From Burkholderia sp. USMB20 (GTDB taxonomy: Bacteria > Pseudomonadota > Gammaproteobacteria > Burkholderiales > Burkholderiaceae), in the NCBI RefSeq assembly GCF_000949135.2, contig NZ_JTAN02000017.1, forward strand, positions 1 to 64,000: a DNA stretch of 64,000 nucleotides, given 5' to 3'. Numbering within the stretch: the first letter of the stretch is position 1; every line of letters starts with the position of its first letter. The notes beneath the pieces were generated by a model. It did no database searches and was not told the origin of the DNA. It saw only the letters and a list, made by a program, of their open reading frames with translations. The position numbers were made by a program, and so were the translations under genes. This document shows, in pieces, positions 24,972-33,083 of the stretch.

Positions 24972-25937
24972 TTACGAGAAAGCCCGCTGCGCCGGCATGT
25001 GGCCGGCTTCGGCGCGCGGCGGCGGATGCAGGTCCGAGCGGCGCCCGGCCTTCAGGATCTGGCTCGGCACGTCATGCCCGATCAGCGCGGGCAACCGCGC
25101 GGCCGCGGCGAGTACGCCCGCCAAGTCGACGCCCGTATCGTAGCCGTCGAGCGCGAGCATGTGCACGAGCTCCTCGGTGCATGCGTTGCCGGTCGCGCCC
25201 GGCGCGTACGGACAGCCGCCGAGGCCGCCGAGCGACGCGTCGAAGCGGTCGATGCCGGCGTCGAGCGCGGCGAGCGTGTTCGCGAGCGCCATCCCGCGCG
25301 TGTTGTGAAAGTGCAGCGTGAGCTGCAGCGCACCGAAGCGTTCGCGCGCGCGTTCGGCCAGGTCGCGCACCTGGGACGGATACGCCATGCCGGTCGTGTC
25401 GCACAGCGTGAAGCCGTGCACGCCGAGATCCGCGAAGCGCTGCATCCACGCGAGCACGGTTTCCGCGCGCACGTCGCCTTCCATCGGGCAGCCCATCGCG
25501 GTCGACAGCGACACGTTGAGCGCGACGCCGGTGCCGCGCACCGTGTCGATCACGTCGCGCAGTTGCGCGAACGACTGCTCGCGTGTCATCCGCAGGTTCG
25601 TGCGGTTGTGGCTCTCGCTCGTCGACATCACGAGGTTCACCTCGTTGACGCCGCACGACAGCGCGCGTTCAGCGCCGCGCACGTTCGGCACGAGCACCGT
25701 ATAGACGACGCCCGGCGCGCGCACGATGCCGTGCATCACGGCTTCCGCGTCGCGCAGCGCGGGGATCGCCTTCGGCGACGTGAACGACGTGACCTCGATC
25801 TTCGCGTAGCCGCACGCGCTCAACGCGTCGACGAGCGCGATCTTGTCGTCGGTGTCGACGAACGCCGCTTCATTCTGGAAACCGTCGCGTGTCGCGACTT
25901 CTTGAATATAAAGTCGTTGGGGATGGGGCTGGTTCAT
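24972..25937 (-). CDS. Hydroxymethylglutaryl-CoA lyase-family enzyme
   Basis: 321 residues. YIQEVATRDGFQNEA (near residue 12) carries the Arg-Asp pair, VTSFTSPKAIP follows, LHFHNTRGMALANTL (about 230) holds the metal-binding HxH, and LGGCPYAPGATGN (about 262) has the flexible-loop catalytic Cys. The family cleaves 3-hydroxy-3-methylglutaryl-CoA or related 3-hydroxyacyl-CoA esters to acetyl-CoA plus a ketoacid. It lies 29 nt downstream of a CoA-transferase gene, giving an activate-then-cleave pair. The true acyl group could be HMG or an analogue such as citramalyl. Confidence 0.94.
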   Translation of the reverse strand: MNQPHPQRLYIQEVATRDGFQNEAAFVDTDDKIALVDALSACGYAKIEVTSFTSPKAIPALRDAEAVMHGIVRAPGVVYTVLVPNVRGAERALSCGVNEVNLVMSTSESHNRTNLRMTREQSFAQLRDVIDTVRGTGVALNVSLSTAMGCPMEGDVRAETVLAWMQRFADLGVHGFTLCDTTGMAYPSQVRDLAERARERFGALQLTLHFHNTRGMALANTLAALDAGIDRFDASLGGLGGCPYAPGATGNACTEELVHMLALDGYDTGVDLAGVLAAAARLPALIGHDVPSQILKAGRRSDLHPPPRAEAGHMPAQRAFS

Positions 25938-25966
25938 GTCGTCGTCCCGGTGGCGGGTTGGTCGCT

Positions 25967-27157
25967 TCAGATCACGCCGCGCGTGCGCCAGTCGTCGCGC
26001 GTCGCGGCATCGATGCCGATCGATTCGAGTACCGCGTCGGTATCGGCGCCGAGCGCGGGCGCCGGACGCTCGATGCATCCGGGCGTCGCGCCGAGTTTCG
26101 GCACGATGCCCGGCACGAGCACGGGCGTGCCGTCGGGCAGCGCGGCGTCGACGATCATGTCGCGTGCGCGGTAATGCGGATCGGCCGCGATGTCCGCGAC
26201 GTCGTAGATGCGCCCGGACGGGATGCGTGCGTCGTGCAGCGCGGCGAGCACGTCGTCGAGATCGAGCCGCGCGCTCCATTCGCCGATCGCCGCGTCGATG
26301 CGCGCGACCTGCGCGACGCGCCCGTCGTTGTGCGCGAGCGCGGGATCGTCGCCGAGATCGGGGCGCCCGATCAGCGCCATCAGGCGCCGGAAGATGCTGT
26401 CGCCGTTGCCGGCGATCAGCGCGTACCTGCCGTCGCGGCAGCGGTACGCGTTGGTCGGCGCGATGCCGGGCAGGCTGCTGCCGGCCGGCTCTCGCACCGC
26501 GCCGAACGCCGAGTATTCGGGCAGCAGGCTTTCCATCATGTTGAAGACGGATTCGTACAGCGCAACGTCGACGACCTGGCCCTTGCCGCCCTGCTGTTCG
26601 CGATGGCGCAGCGCGAGCAGGATGCCGATCACGCCGTGCAGCGCCGACAGCGAATCGCCGAGCGACACGCCGACGCGCACCGGCGTGCGGCCGGGCTCGC
26701 CGGTCAGGTGGCGCAGGCCGCCCATCGCTTCGGCGATCACGCCGAAGCCGGGCCGGTCGCGATACGGGCCGGTCTGGCCGAAGCCCGATACGCGCAGCAT
26801 CACGAGCCGCGGGTTGATCGCGGACAGCGTCTCCCAGTCGAGCCCCCAGCCTTCCAGCGTGCCGGGCCGGAAGTTCTCGATCAGCACGTCGGTCCCGGCG
26901 ACGAGGCGGCGCACGACGTCCTGCCCTTCGGGCGTGCGCAGGTCGAGCGCGAGCGAGCGCTTGTTGCGCGACTGCGCGGCCCACCAGACCGACGTGCCGT
27001 CGTGCAGCAGCCGCCATTTGCGCAGCGGGTCGCCGACGCCGGGCGGCTCCACCTTGATCACGTCCGCGCCGAATTCGGCGAGCATCCGGCCCGCGAACGG
27101 CCCGGCGATCAGTTGGCCGAGTTCCAGCACGCGGATACCGTCCAGGGGGCGCGTCAT
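25967..27157 (-). CDS. CaiB/BaiF family III CoA-transferase with Glu at the catalytic Asp position
   Basis: 396 residues. LDGIRVLELGQLIAGPFAGRMLAEFGADVIKVEPP is the typical N-terminal Rossmann start, followed by RNKRSLALDLRTPEG and NFRPGTLEGWGL. The segment normally containing the catalytic Asp reads VDVALYESVFN, with Glu instead; this variant is common in one subgroup. It transfers CoA to a carboxylic acid, probably the substrate of the HMG-CoA-lyase-like enzyme next in the operon. Divergent from the D-2-hydroxyacid dehydrogenase across a region with two LysR-type boxes. Confidence 0.94.
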   Translation of the reverse strand: MTRPLDGIRVLELGQLIAGPFAGRMLAEFGADVIKVEPPGVGDPLRKWRLLHDGTSVWWAAQSRNKRSLALDLRTPEGQDVVRRLVAGTDVLIENFRPGTLEGWGLDWETLSAINPRLVMLRVSGFGQTGPYRDRPGFGVIAEAMGGLRHLTGEPGRTPVRVGVSLGDSLSALHGVIGILLALRHREQQGGKGQVVDVALYESVFNMMESLLPEYSAFGAVREPAGSSLPGIAPTNAYRCRDGRYALIAGNGDSIFRRLMALIGRPDLGDDPALAHNDGRVAQVARIDAAIGEWSARLDLDDVLAALHDARIPSGRIYDVADIAADPHYRARDMIVDAALPDGTPVLVPGIVPKLGATPGCIERPAPALGADTDAVLESIGIDAATRDDWRTRGVI

Positions 27158-27241
27158 GACTGTCTCCTGAAAATCGTGTTGTCGATGACGGCGATCATGA
27201 CGGCGTTCGCATCCGGCGAAAATCGATCGATGCTCAACCAG

Positions 27242-27260
27242 CCTTTCCTGAACGGAAAGG
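27242..27260. promoter_or_regulatory. LysR-type box, copy near the CoA-transferase
   Basis: CCTTTCC (27242-27248) - TGAAC - GGAAAGG (27254-27260), a perfect 7-bp inverted repeat about 85 nt before the CoA-transferase start. Same core as the sites at 20663, 27443, 34281 and 34353. Confidence 0.65.
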
Positions 27261-27268
27261 GGCGCGTG

Positions 27269-27393
27269 GCTCATTTCGCGGGCCAGCACGGCGGCTTCGG
27301 CGAGCGCCGCGCAAGCATCGTCCCGGCGGCGCACGCGTGCGCCATCGCCTGCAGCACGACGGGGCGCTGCCACAGCGGCTCGTGCGACGGAAC
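27269..27393 (-). pseudogene. Decayed fragment of a MalT-like LuxR regulator
   Basis: The reverse complement matches bases 43691-43834 of the intact LuxR/MalT gene closely over 125 nt, with a 3-nt and a roughly 16-nt deletion. In one frame it reads PSHEPLWQRPVVLQAMAHA and, after a frame change, DDACAALAEAAVLAREMS; the intact protein reads PSHGPLWRRPVVLLQAMAHA and DDACAALDEAAVLAREMS. No flanking homology was seen, so this is an isolated relic of a paralogue, now inside a promoter region. Confidence 0.75.
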
Positions 27394-27442
27394 AGTGAAC
27401 CGGGAAGTCGTCGGGCCGGCCGTGCACGGATGGCACCGACGT

Positions 27443-27457
27443 TTTCCGCGCGGGAAA
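27443..27457. promoter_or_regulatory. LysR-type box upstream of the hydroxyacid dehydrogenase
   Basis: TTTCC (27443-27447) - GCGCG - GGAAA (27453-27457), perfect inverted repeat about 95 nt before the dehydrogenase start. Confidence 0.6.
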
Positions 27458-27551
27458 GTGCGCTCGCGCAATGCGCAAGCCCGATCGCATGCGCCGTTGG
27501 CAGAATCGTTGCCGTTGCGCGCCCGCCGGGCGCCCGTCAGCGAGGCCCGCC

Positions 27552-28517
27552 ATGTTTTCCCGTTCCTCTCCCGCGCAGATCGTGTTTCTCGACCGCGCGA
27601 CGCTGTCGCCGCAGACCGTGCTGAAGCCGTTTCCGTTTCCGCACGCGCTGCGGACCTTCGAACGGACGACAACGGACGAAGTGGCCGCGCGTATCGGCGA
27701 CGCGGACATCGTCGTCACCAACAAGGTCCGGCTCGACGCGACGGCGCTCGACCGTGCGCCGCACCTGAAAATGATCGCGATCGCCGCGACGGGTACCGAC
27801 ATCGTCGATCTCGATGCGTGCGCCGCGCGCGGCATCGTCGTCAGCAACATTCGCGGGTATGCGGTGCACACGGTGCCCGAGCACACGTTCGCGCTGATCT
27901 TCGCGCTGCGGCGCAGCCTCGTCGCGTATCGCGACGCGGTGCGCGCGGGGCGCTGGCTCGACAGCGGACAGTTCTGCTTCTTCGATCATCCGATCCGCGA
28001 CCTGGCCGGCGCGACGCTCGGGATCGTCGGCGACGGCGTGCTCGGCCGTGTGGTGGCCGGCATCGCCCGCGCGCTCGACATGCGCGTGCTGTTCGCCGCG
28101 CACGGCGCTGCGCGGGGCGCCGGGCATGTGCCGCTCGACACGCTGCTGCGCGACAGCGACGTGATCACGCTGCACTGCCCGCTCACGCCGGCGACCCGCG
28201 GCCTGATCGACGCGGCCGCGTTCGCGCGGATGGCGCGCCGGCCGCTGCTGATCAACACCGCGCGCGGCGGGCTCGTGGATGAAGGTGCACTCGTCGACGC
28301 GCTGCAGGCGGGGCAGATTTCGGGCGCCGGCTTCGACGTGGTCACGCAGGAGCCGCTGCCGGCCGCGCATCCGTTCCACGCGATCCTGTCGCATCCGGCG
28401 TTCATCCTGACGCCGCATGTCGCGTGGGCGAGCGACGAGGCGATGCGGGCACTGGCCGATCAGCTCGTCGACAACGTTGCCGCGTTTGCGCGCGGCGAAC
28501 CTAGGCACGTGGTGTGA
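27552..28517 (+). CDS. D-2-hydroxyacid dehydrogenase (NAD-dependent)
   Basis: 321 residues. GIVGDGVLGRVVAGIARAL (about 155-173) is the GxGxxG nucleotide site. Catalytic residues are in the expected order: Arg in NTARGGLVDE (about 235), Glu in TQEPLP (about 265) and His in TPHVAW (about 285). VRLDATALDRAPHLKMIAIAATGTDIVD in the N-terminal domain is typical of glycerate/hydroxypyruvate-reductase-like enzymes. It interconverts a D-2-hydroxyacid and a 2-ketoacid. A strong hairpin follows at 28601. Confidence 0.93.
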   Translation: MFSRSSPAQIVFLDRATLSPQTVLKPFPFPHALRTFERTTTDEVAARIGDADIVVTNKVRLDATALDRAPHLKMIAIAATGTDIVDLDACAARGIVVSNIRGYAVHTVPEHTFALIFALRRSLVAYRDAVRAGRWLDSGQFCFFDHPIRDLAGATLGIVGDGVLGRVVAGIARALDMRVLFAAHGAARGAGHVPLDTLLRDSDVITLHCPLTPATRGLIDAAAFARMARRPLLINTARGGLVDEGALVDALQAGQISGAGFDVVTQEPLPAAHPFHAILSHPAFILTPHVAWASDEAMRALADQLVDNVAAFARGEPRHVV

Positions 28518-28846
28518 CGCCGGTCGCTGCGGACCGAACCTGCGGACCGTGCAGTCAGGGCCGTGTAAATGGGGCGCGCAGATGGCCCGCGCAAATGGAG
28601 CGGCCCCGCTCGATTGCTCGAAGCGGGGCCGACGGAATGGGGGCTGCTTACGCCAGCGACTCGGCACGTTACGGGTTCGTGCATCCGCCCTGCCTTGCGG
28701 CCGGTTTCCGAATTCCTGATGGGCGCTACTTCAAGGAATTCTGGCCGCCAAATCTGTAGGACGAGTCCAAAACTGATGAAACGGTGCTCAAGACGCCGTT
28801 CACTGCCGCACGCCGACCGGCGCGCGAGCCTCGACGCGAAGATCGA
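28518..28846. other. Intergenic with one hairpin
   Basis: 329 nt between the dehydrogenase and the small membrane protein, which are convergent. It holds the hairpin at 28601-28631; the rest shows no gene or motif. Confidence 0.5.
28601..28631 (+). terminator. Strong hairpin after the hydroxyacid dehydrogenase
   Basis: CGGCCCCGCT (28601-28610) / AGCGGGGCCG (28622-28631), with the CGA/TCG bases of the 11-nt loop able to extend the stem. Located 84 nt past the stop. No T tract, so possibly bidirectional or Rho-assisted. Confidence 0.5.
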
Positions 28847-29059
28847 TCAGTAAGCGGACATCTCGACGCAAGGATCGACCTTGGACGGCGAGCAGATGAC
28901 CGAATACTTGGCGCTTTCGCGCATCAGCGCTTCGCCTTCGTGCAGCGCGATCTTGATCTCGGGGTGACGCTCGTACGCGAGGAACGCGGAGCAGAAGACC
29001 GCGGACATCACGACCAGGGAAAACACAAATTTTTCAAGGGATTGGAGACGTTCGGGCAT
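28847..29059 (-). CDS. Small single-span membrane protein of unknown function
   Basis: 70 residues: MPERLQSLEKFVFSLVVMSAVFCSAFLAYERH, in which residues 11-28 form a hydrophobic helix preceded by acidic/basic residues. The C-terminal 40 residues are soluble and contain two Cys (VICSPSKVDPCVEMSAY). Start at 29059 with GAAAGG-like purines just upstream. No domain recognised. It stands alone between unrelated genes, which with its regular composition suggests a real conserved protein. Confidence 0.7.
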   Translation of the reverse strand: MPERLQSLEKFVFSLVVMSAVFCSAFLAYERHPEIKIALHEGEALMRESAKYSVICSPSKVDPCVEMSAY

Positions 29060-29215
29060 GGTTCGACCTTTCTTCTAGGCCGTGATTATAGCTCGAATTA
29101 AGGGTTTTCCCTATATTCCGATCCGCATACCGAGGATGGGTTCGACCGGTACCCGGTCGCGGTTGTGCCCTTTTTTCGCCGCTAATCGGGGCTCGAGCGC
29201 GGGTCGAACAAGATG

Positions 29216-29240
29216 GGGCGCCGCCACGGTCGCGGCGCCC
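29216..29240 (-). terminator. Hairpin after the lipoprotein gene
   Basis: GGGCGCCGC (29216-29224) / GCGGCGCCC (29232-29240), 7-nt loop, about 108 nt past the minus-strand lipoprotein stop. On the minus strand a weakly T-rich stretch (CATCTTGTTC) follows. Confidence 0.5.
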
Positions 29241-29347
29241 GCCGGACCGTTCGCGCAGTCCGCCAGCGGTCCTGTGGAAAACGGTACGGCTCCGCTCGCC
29301 GGGGGCGTCCTCTGAAGAAAGCGCGACGAAGCCCGTCGCCGGCCGCG

Positions 29348-29785
29348 TCACTGCGGCGCCGACGCACCGCTCGCCGCGTTGCCCGGCCACGCCTTGCCGA
29401 TTCTGTCGATCAGCGATTTGGCGGCGCCGGTCGCGATGGCCGCATCGACGCCCGAGGTCTGCCACGAACCGTCGGCGGCCTCGACGAAGGTCAGGTTCGC
29501 GCGCGACGGCGCGTAATCGTGGTTGCGCCACGTGACCACGACGTCGCACGTGTAGGTCCGTTCGCCGACCTTCCTGCAGTCGCCGTCGGGTTTCGCGGAG
29601 ATCACGTCGGCCGACACGGGCAGCGGCTGGCCGAACAGCGCGTTCAGGCCGCCGTGGTTTTCCGCTTCGAGCGCGCGGCGCACCGCGGCATCGACGTCGC
29701 TCGATCCGGGGCCGTCATGGAGCAGGTTGCAGGCGGCAAGCAGCGTGGCGGCACAGCCGAGCGTGAGCAGCGTGGGAAACTTCAT
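29348..29785 (-). CDS. Hypothetical lipoprotein
   Basis: 145 residues from the ATG at 29785. The signal MKFPTLLTLGCAATLLAAC ends in a lipobox with Cys19, so it should be lipid-anchored in the cell envelope. The mature domain contains SSDVDAAVRRALEAEN, two further Cys (DCRKVGERTYTCDV) that could form a disulfide, and VVTWRNHDYAPSRANLTFVEAADGSW. No named domain recognised. The frame extends to 29899 but the lipoprotein start is clear. Confidence 0.85.
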   Translation of the reverse strand: MKFPTLLTLGCAATLLAACNLLHDGPGSSDVDAAVRRALEAENHGGLNALFGQPLPVSADVISAKPDGDCRKVGERTYTCDVVVTWRNHDYAPSRANLTFVEAADGSWQTSGVDAAIATGAAKSLIDRIGKAWPGNAASGASAPQ

Positions 29786-30013
29786 GGAACTCCGCGAATC
29801 GGGTGAACGTCGGGCGGCATGCGGCGATGCGAGCGAACGAATCGCCGGGCCGGTACGCTGCGTAGTCTGCAACGTCCGTGCACGGTTCGCGGTATCCATT
29901 TGTAACCAATTGCACGGATGGCGCGCGCAAGCATCGGCGGACCGCCTGCATCGCTGCGCCGCCGCTGTCCTTCGCGTTGAGCCGCGTTAACGCACGCCGC
30001 CACACGTGGACGC

Positions 30014-30937
30014 CTACTGCCGCTCCTGCTTCACGCGGCTCACGAGCTGCGTCGGGCTCACGAACTGCAGCGCGATCACGACCCACACGAGCGTGATGGC
30101 CATATAGATCATCGCCATCGCGTCGATCGACTGCGGCGCGCGCACGCCGGTCGAGAACACCGCGTAATACAGCGCGACGACGAGCGTCTGCGTGCTCGGG
30201 CCCGCGGTGAAGAAGGTCAGCTCGAACATCCCGATCGTGCGCACCAGCACGAGCAACCCTGCCGCGAGCATGCCGGGCACCAGCAGCGGCAGCAGCACGT
30301 AGCGGAAATAGCGCCACGTGTTCGCGCCGAAGATGCGCGCGGCGGCTTCGAGGTTCGGATCGATCTGCTCGATGAACGGCGTCATCACGAGGATCACGAA
30401 CGGCAATGCCGGCACGAGGTTCGCGAGGATCACGCCCGGCAGCGTGCCCGCGAGCCCGACCTTGTACATCACGGTCGCCATCGGGATCCCGTACGTGACG
30501 GGCGGCACCATCAGCGGCAGCAGGAACACCAGCAGCGCGAAGCGCTTGCCGCGGAATTGCACGCGCGCGAGCGCATAGGCGGCCGGCACGCCGAGCGCGA
30601 CCGACAGCAGCACCACCGCGCCGACCACTTCGAGCGTCACCCACAGCACGCTCGCGAGCTGGAAGTCTTCCCACGCCTTGGCATACCAGTGCAGCGTGAA
30701 GCCCTGCGGCAGCGGCGTGCCGAACCAGCGCGTCGCGACCGAGTTCACCGCGACGGTCGCGATCAGCAGCATCACGTTCAGCAGGAAGAACGCCATCAGC
30801 CCCCACACGAGCGCCTTCCACGCGCGACCGGCGAGGCTGCCGCGCAGTTTGCGCGGCTTCATCGCGTTGACGGGCTGCGTGCCGGGCGGGCTGTGCTTCG
30901 GCGGCCACGCCGGCGCGGCATGATTGTCGGTCGCCAT
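30014..30937 (-). CDS. ABC transporter permease 2 (binding-protein-dependent)
   Basis: 307 residues with six predicted helices after a polar N-terminus of about 45 residues. The EAA loop reads EAAARIFGANTWRYFRYVLLPLLVPGM (about 215-240), as in PotC-like permeases. Its start overlaps the stop of permease 1 by one base (TGATG). With permease 1, the ATPase and the binding protein it makes a complete inner-membrane importer. Confidence 0.93.
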   Translation of the reverse strand: MATDNHAAPAWPPKHSPPGTQPVNAMKPRKLRGSLAGRAWKALVWGLMAFFLLNVMLLIATVAVNSVATRWFGTPLPQGFTLHWYAKAWEDFQLASVLWVTLEVVGAVVLLSVALGVPAAYALARVQFRGKRFALLVFLLPLMVPPVTYGIPMATVMYKVGLAGTLPGVILANLVPALPFVILVMTPFIEQIDPNLEAAARIFGANTWRYFRYVLLPLLVPGMLAAGLLVLVRTIGMFELTFFTAGPSTQTLVVALYYAVFSTGVRAPQSIDAMAMIYMAITLVWVVIALQFVSPTQLVSRVKQERQ

Positions 30938-31809
30938 CAGCCCTTGCCTCCCGTGACCGGACCGGTATAGAAGAAGCGGCGCGCGCCGAGCATCGACGCG
31001 ACCACCAGCAGCTGCACGAAGCCCATCACGATCGCGATCGCCGACGCGAGCGAATAGTCGTAGCTCTCGAACGCGGCTTCGGCGGCCGCGATCGAGATCA
31101 CCCGCGTCGGGCCGGCCGGCGCGCCGAGCAGCACGGCCGACGGGAACACCGAGAACGCCTGCACGAACGACAGGCACGCGGCCATCGTGAGCCCCGGCAC
31201 GAGCAGCGGCAGGTAGATCCGCCGGAACTGCTGCCACGGGTTCGCGCCGAGCGTGGCCGCGGCGCGCGCGAGCGTCGGGTCGATGCCGCTGATGTACGAC
31301 AGCATCAGCAGGAACGCGAACGGAAAGCCCGACACGATCAGCGACAGCAGCACGCCCCAGTAGTTGTGCGTGAGGCGTACCTCGTCGGTGTACAGGTGCA
31401 GCCCTTGCAGCGCCTGCGGGAACCAGCCGTTCGGGCCGAAGTACGTGAGCATCCCGTCGGCGACGAGCACCGTGCCGAGCGTGACGGGAATCACGAGCAG
31501 CGTCGTGACGAACTTCTGGTACGGCGAGTTGCGGCGCAGCGCGAACGCGACGGGCACCGCGATGCCGACGTTGATCAGCGTCGCCGGCACCGCGAGCTTC
31601 AGCGTGACGAGCACGGTCGGCCACATCGCGGTGTCGGTGAAGAACTGCACGTAGTTCGCGAGCACGCCGCCGCCGTTCGTCGGCTGGAACGACAGCACGA
31701 GGCCGTACGCGAACGGATAGATGAACAGCGCGACGATGAACGCGAGCGCGGGCGTGACGAGCCACGCCTTCGCGTCGCGCGGCGCGCCGCCGGTCGCGAG
31801 CGTGCTCAT
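30937..31809 (-). CDS. ABC transporter permease 1 (binding-protein-dependent)
   Basis: 290 residues, six helices. First helix: AWLVTPALAFIVALFIYPFAYGLVLSF. EAA loop: RAAATLGANPWQQFRRIYLPLLVPGL (about 190-215), as in PotB-like permeases. It begins 146 nt after the ATPase gene, on the same strand; that gap has no obvious terminator. The pairing of PotB- and PotC-like permeases suggests uptake of a polyamine-like, phosphonate-like or small organic-acid solute. Confidence 0.93.
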   Translation of the reverse strand: MSTLATGGAPRDAKAWLVTPALAFIVALFIYPFAYGLVLSFQPTNGGGVLANYVQFFTDTAMWPTVLVTLKLAVPATLINVGIAVPVAFALRRNSPYQKFVTTLLVIPVTLGTVLVADGMLTYFGPNGWFPQALQGLHLYTDEVRLTHNYWGVLLSLIVSGFPFAFLLMLSYISGIDPTLARAAATLGANPWQQFRRIYLPLLVPGLTMAACLSFVQAFSVFPSAVLLGAPAGPTRVISIAAAEAAFESYDYSLASAIAIVMGFVQLLVVASMLGARRFFYTGPVTGGKG

Positions 31810-31954
31810 GCGGCCCCGCCCTTGCAAGTGCTGTTTCGACAGTGCCCGACAGAAGCATTCCGTTGAGCAAGAATGTGCGTCCGGCGGCGATCGGGGATGG
31901 TTTTCATGCTGGCCGCCCGGGCGCGCGCTGCCGCGCACGCGGCGCCGCGGCCGT

Positions 31955-33034
31955 TCATCGCGCGTCTCCCGCATAGACGAGCGTGCGCGCCGGGCTCACG
32001 CGCAGCCGCAGCCGTTCGCCCTCCGCGAATTCGCCGGCGACGCGCGCCCAGATCGGGCCGAACGGCGTGATCGCGCGAATGAGCGAGTCGCGGCCGCCGT
32101 ATTCGACCGTTTCGACGGTCGCGTCGAAGGCGTTGTCGGCCCCTGCTTGCGCGCGCTCGATGTCGTCCGGGCGCAGCGCGACCATGGCGTCCTTGCCGTC
32201 GAAGCCCGCCATCGGCACGCCGGTGATGCGCACACCCGCGGCGGCGACGTTCACGTAATCGCCGGCCATGCCTTCGAGCGTGAACGGCAGCACGTTGCGA
32301 TAGCCCATGAAGCGCGCGACGTGCAGGTTGTGCGGGCGCGTGTACACGTCCTTCGGCGACGCGACCTGCTGCACGACGCCCTCCTTCATCACGACGATCC
32401 GGTCGGCCATCGACAGCGCCTCGTCCTGGTCGTGCGTCACGTAGATCGTCGCGCGTTCGAGTTGCGTGTGGATGCGGCGGATCTCGGCGCGCATCTCGAT
32501 GCGCAGCTTCGTGTCGAGGTTCGACAGCGGCTCGTCCATCAGCACCAGCGGCGGCTCGATGACGATCGCGCGCGCGATCGCGACGCGCTGCTGCTGCCCG
32601 CCCGACAGCTGCCCGGGCAGCTTGCCCTCGTGGCCGACGAGTTGCACGAGTTCGAGCGCCTGCTGCGCGCGCCGCCGCGTTTCCTGCTTCGGCACGCCGC
32701 GCATCTTCAGCCCGAAGCCGACGTTCTCGAGCACCGACATGTGCGGAAACAGCGCGTAGTTCTGGAACACCATGCCGAAGCCGCGGCGCTCGGGCGGCAG
32801 CACGTCGATGCGCGTGTCGTCGAGCCAGATGCCGCCGCTCGTGAGCGGCTGCAGCCCGGCGATGCAGTTCAGCGCGGTCGACTTGCCGCAGCCCGACGGG
32901 CCGAGCAGCGCGACGAACTCGCCGCGCCGGATGTCGAGATCGAGCCCGTTCAGTGCGGCGACCTGCGCGCCCTCCGCATTGGTGAAGCTGCGGCACACGC
33001 CGTCGAGCCGCAACCGTTCGAAACTGTGCTTCAT
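31955..33034 (-). CDS. ABC transporter ATP-binding protein
   Basis: 359 residues. Walker A GPSGCGKST (about residue 47), Q loop MVFQNYALFPHMSV, signature LSGGQQQRVAIARA (about 143), Walker B LVLMDEPLSNLD, switch His in IYVTHDQDEALS. The C-terminal third is a TOBE domain (VALRPDDIERA...). This is the standard layout of PotA/UgpC/FbpC-type ATPases. It energises the two permeases encoded downstream; the gene starts 50 nt after the binding-protein gene ends. Confidence 0.95.
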   Translation of the reverse strand: MKHSFERLRLDGVCRSFTNAEGAQVAALNGLDLDIRRGEFVALLGPSGCGKSTALNCIAGLQPLTSGGIWLDDTRIDVLPPERRGFGMVFQNYALFPHMSVLENVGFGLKMRGVPKQETRRRAQQALELVQLVGHEGKLPGQLSGGQQQRVAIARAIVIEPPLVLMDEPLSNLDTKLRIEMRAEIRRIHTQLERATIYVTHDQDEALSMADRIVVMKEGVVQQVASPKDVYTRPHNLHVARFMGYRNVLPFTLEGMAGDYVNVAAAGVRITGVPMAGFDGKDAMVALRPDDIERAQAGADNAFDATVETVEYGGRDSLIRAITPFGPIWARVAGEFAEGERLRLRVSPARTLVYAGDAR

Positions 33035-33083
33035 TTCGCGAACTCCGTCGGCGCGGGCGCCGCGGCGCCCGCGGGTTCATCCG

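Larger units (their letters stand above)
27158..27551. other. Divergent promoter region of CoA-transferase and hydroxyacid dehydrogenase
   Basis: 394 nt between divergent genes. It contains two LysR-type boxes (27242-27260 and 27443-27457) and, between them, a 125-bp fragment related to the MalT-like gene at 41.6 kb (27269-27393). Nothing else recognised. Confidence 0.6.
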
